In this document: positions 62,238 to 64,000 of the stretch, piece after piece | Numbering within the stretch: position 1 is the first letter of the stretch | How the letters are laid out: each line of letters starts with the position of its first letter | Source: Actinomyces minihominis | GTDB lineage: Bacteria > Actinomycetota > Actinomycetes > Actinomycetales > Actinomycetaceae | DNA: 64,000 nt | Direction of reading: 5' to 3' | Assembly (NCBI RefSeq): GCF_900187855.1 | Contig: NZ_FYEG01000007.1 | Location: 32,613 to 96,612, forward strand | Translations under genes and position numbers: made by a program | The notes under the pieces: model-generated | Database searches by the model: none | What the model was told of the DNA's origin: nothing | The model's input: only the letters and a program-made list of their open reading frames with translations

Positions 62238-63602
62238 CTAGGCGGCAACCTTCCCTGGCTTACGCAGCGCGCCGGCCAGGAGGAAGGCGATCGGCAGCAC
62301 GGCGGCAATGGCCATCAGCGCCCAGATCACGCCGATGCCCTGTCCCAGCAGGCCGATGAGAGGCGGTCCACCGAGGAAGGCGACGTAGCCGATGCTGGAA
62401 ACAACTGAGACGCGGACGGCCGCATTGCGCTGGTCGTCACCACCGGCTGACATGCCGACCGGGAAGCCCAGGGAAACCCCCAGACCCCACAGGGCCACAC
62501 CGATGAACATGGCGATCAGATTGCCGCTGAGGACGAACAGCAGCACGCCCGCAAGCGCAATGACCGCCTGAATCCGCAGCACCATCACCCGGCCGAATCG
62601 GTCCAGGAGGTTGGTGCCAAACCAGCGTGAGATGGTCATGGTGGCAAGGAAGGTGGCAAGGCCGAGGGTGCCGATGGCAGCGCTCTTCCCGAAGTCTTCG
62701 ACCATGGCGACACCGATCCAGTCGATGGCGGATCCTTCCGCGAAGGCAAAGAACATGACGAAAAGTCCCACCATCAGGGTGCGTGGTTCACGCCAGGCCT
62801 GACCGAGGGAGATATAGGGGGAACCACTGCCCGAGGTCGGCTGAGCCGAACTGTCTTCCTGGCCCTCATCGGCCTCGGCGTCCACCACCACGGTGCTGGC
62901 AGGGTCTGCGAATGGGTCCTCGACCAGTGGATCCACCCCGCTGACAGCGAGCTCGTCCTCATCAAGCAGTTCACTGACATCAAGCGGGCTGAGGTAGCCG
63001 GCGACTCGAATCGCCACCACGATCGCCACGATGGCACCGATTCCGACCAGGTTGACGGTGATGCTGACGTTCCAGGCGATGAGGACGGCGCCAATCAGCG
63101 CACCGGCAACCGTACCCATGGAGAACCCGGCGTGGAACTTGGGCATGATCGCCTTACCCAGGCGGTGTTCAACGGCGCTTCCCTGCACGTTCATGGCGAT
63201 GTCCCAGGCTCCGACACCGAAGCCTAGGAAGAAGAGGGCGATGACGACGGGAACCGGGCCGCCGATATAGCCGAGGCCGATGGCAGCAAGGGAGGACCCG
63301 GCAAGGATCGATGCGAAGCGAACGGTGAGCTTCTCTCCGATCTTGCGGATGATCAGGCCCGCCACGGGAAGGGCGCAGATTGACCCCACCGCCATGGCAA
63401 ACAGGACCAGACCCCAGGCGGCAGGGTCCATATCGAGGGCAGCCTTGAGCTGGGGAATCCGGGAGGCCCAGGTCGAAGAGATCAGCCCCGCACCAATGAA
63501 GGCGATGAAAGTGGAGATGATGGCTGTGCGGGTTTTGGTATCAGCCTTTGGTTTCACCGGGGAAGCGGATCCAGTGGGATTCAGGTTTTCGGTACTGCTC
63601 AC
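62238..63602 (-). CDS. MFS transporter
   Basis: A 454-residue major facilitator with 12 predicted helices and, between the halves, a long acidic cytosolic loop (SELLDEDELAVSGVDPLVED). It resembles the FucP/YbjJ-type MFS proteins of unknown substrate (IAMNVQGSAVEHRLG, IPQLKAALDMD). GTG 63602 gives a sensible short head (MSSTENLNP). The longer frame from 63653 runs into the deaminase fragment. It is convergent with the exporter operon. Confidence 0.88.
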   Translation of the reverse strand: MSSTENLNPTGSASPVKPKADTKTRTAIISTFIAFIGAGLISSTWASRIPQLKAALDMDPAAWGLVLFAMAVGSICALPVAGLIIRKIGEKLTVRFASILAGSSLAAIGLGYIGGPVPVVIALFFLGFGVGAWDIAMNVQGSAVEHRLGKAIMPKFHAGFSMGTVAGALIGAVLIAWNVSITVNLVGIGAIVAIVVAIRVAGYLSPLDVSELLDEDELAVSGVDPLVEDPFADPASTVVVDAEADEGQEDSSAQPTSGSGSPYISLGQAWREPRTLMVGLFVMFFAFAEGSAIDWIGVAMVEDFGKSAAIGTLGLATFLATMTISRWFGTNLLDRFGRVMVLRIQAVIALAGVLLFVLSGNLIAMFIGVALWGLGVSLGFPVGMSAGGDDQRNAAVRVSVVSSIGYVAFLGGPPLIGLLGQGIGVIWALMAIAAVLPIAFLLAGALRKPGKVAA

Positions 63603-63618
63603 CCGGTCAGCATAAGGT

Positions 63619-63870
63619 TCACAACCCTGCCAATTCGCACCTGCCGGGGACAAGTGCGCAATCTGACTGTCGGATCTGCTGCGCGGCGCGGGGGCACGCG
63701 CCCTCGAGGCAGTCGACTTCCCCGGGTGGCGCGCCGTTGTAGCCGGTCGCGATGATCCGGCGGTCCAGGACGATCACGGCGCCGACCTTGCGCCGCGTGC
63801 ACTTCGCGCGCGCAGCGACGGCGTGAGCAATCTGGAGAAAGTACTCATCCCACGTAGGTACCTCGGACAC
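63619..63870 (-). pseudogene. Truncated dCMP deaminase
   Basis: From GTG 63870 the product reads TWDEYFLQIAHAVAARAKCT, then VGAVIVLDRRIIATGYNGAP, a clear deoxycytidylate deaminase start. It ends after 83 residues at CALVPGRCELAGL, exactly where the family continues with the catalytic HAE. The zinc site (HAE and PCxxC) and about 70 residues are missing, so it cannot be active as a deaminase. It abuts the MFS gene, which suggests a deletion joined the two. Confidence 0.7.
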
Positions 63871-63940
63871 TGTGGGATAAAGGCCAGAACGTGGTGTTTA
63901 TGATCGGGGTTGGTGGCGTGGTGGCGCGTGTTAGTGGCTG

Positions 63941-63995
63941 TTATTAACTCCCACAGAGTTAATAAGGGGTGGGTCGTTGACAAGGAGGACTCCTT
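63941..63995. repeat. Two palindromes at the right edge
   Basis: TTATTAACTC/GAGTTAATAA (63941-63965, five-base loop) and CAAGGAG-GA-CTCCTTG (63980-63995) are perfect inverted repeats in an AT-richer, apparently gene-free stretch after 63870. They could be operators or a 5' leader for a gene outside the window. Confidence 0.5.
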
Positions 63996-64000
63996 GTGGG

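Overview
The window looks like a chromosomal segment of a high-GC Gram-positive actinobacterium, most likely an Actinomycetaceae-like facultative anaerobe. This is inferred from GC-rich codon use, frequent GTG/TTG starts, a PadR-ino1 pair, a class Ib ribonucleotide reductase (nrdHIE plus a distant nrdF), LuxS, PEP carboxylase, and a respiratory nitrite reductase served by a ResB/CcsB-type cytochrome c maturation system. No rRNA, tRNA or CRISPR array was seen.

Layout. 1-11.1 kb: housekeeping genes (YtxH-like fragment, hydrolase, HrpA helicase, SprT-like protein, PEP carboxylase, PadR regulator, inositol-phosphate synthase) ending in a strong terminator, then 340 bases of short inverted and direct repeats. 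11.4-18.0 kb: a compact minus-strand operon nrfH-nrfA-TPR-ccdA-resB-ccsB-resA, which supplies dissimilatory nitrite reduction to ammonium and the apparatus that attaches its hemes. 18.2-21.5 kb: a cell-surface lysozyme-like protein, a tyrosine phosphatase, a DUF1684 protein and a zinc/manganese-binding lipoprotein with a possible Zur box. 21.5-26.0 kb: a pteridine cluster (folE and a flavin reductase on one strand; a Cys-rich regulator, a RibD-like reductase and a FolP2-type protein on the other). 26.0-28.8 kb: a large HEPN/DUF3320 protein with the look of a defence or RNA-cleaving factor.

28.8-40.8 kb is the accessory zone. It holds gene remnants, a 65-residue secreted peptide with a coupled leader ORF, a two-component system, a lipoprotein-adaptor-ABC exporter module, a field of unrelated perfect hairpins, and a decaying AbiE toxin-antitoxin element (intact AbiEi antitoxin and operator, frameshifted and truncated AbiEii, a neighbour with a nonsense codon).

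40.8-56.3 kb returns to core functions: nrdF, peptidase, an RNase H with a C-terminal Phd-like segment, a COG3044 ATPase, a nitroreductase, a serpin, nrdEIH with NrdR and DnaA sites, sdaA, luxS-mtnN and purH. 56.5-62.2 kb carries a second version of the exporter module: two tandem four-cysteine lipoproteins, an adaptor, and a separate ATPase and permease. The window closes with an MFS transporter, a truncated dCMP deaminase and palindromes at the edge.

The most interesting candidates are the duplicated four-cysteine-lipoprotein/adaptor/ABC modules (one beside a peptide and a two-component system), the HEPN-DUF3320 protein, the hairpin field next to the broken AbiE locus, the NrfA with CxxCH at its first heme, and the RNase H fusion.
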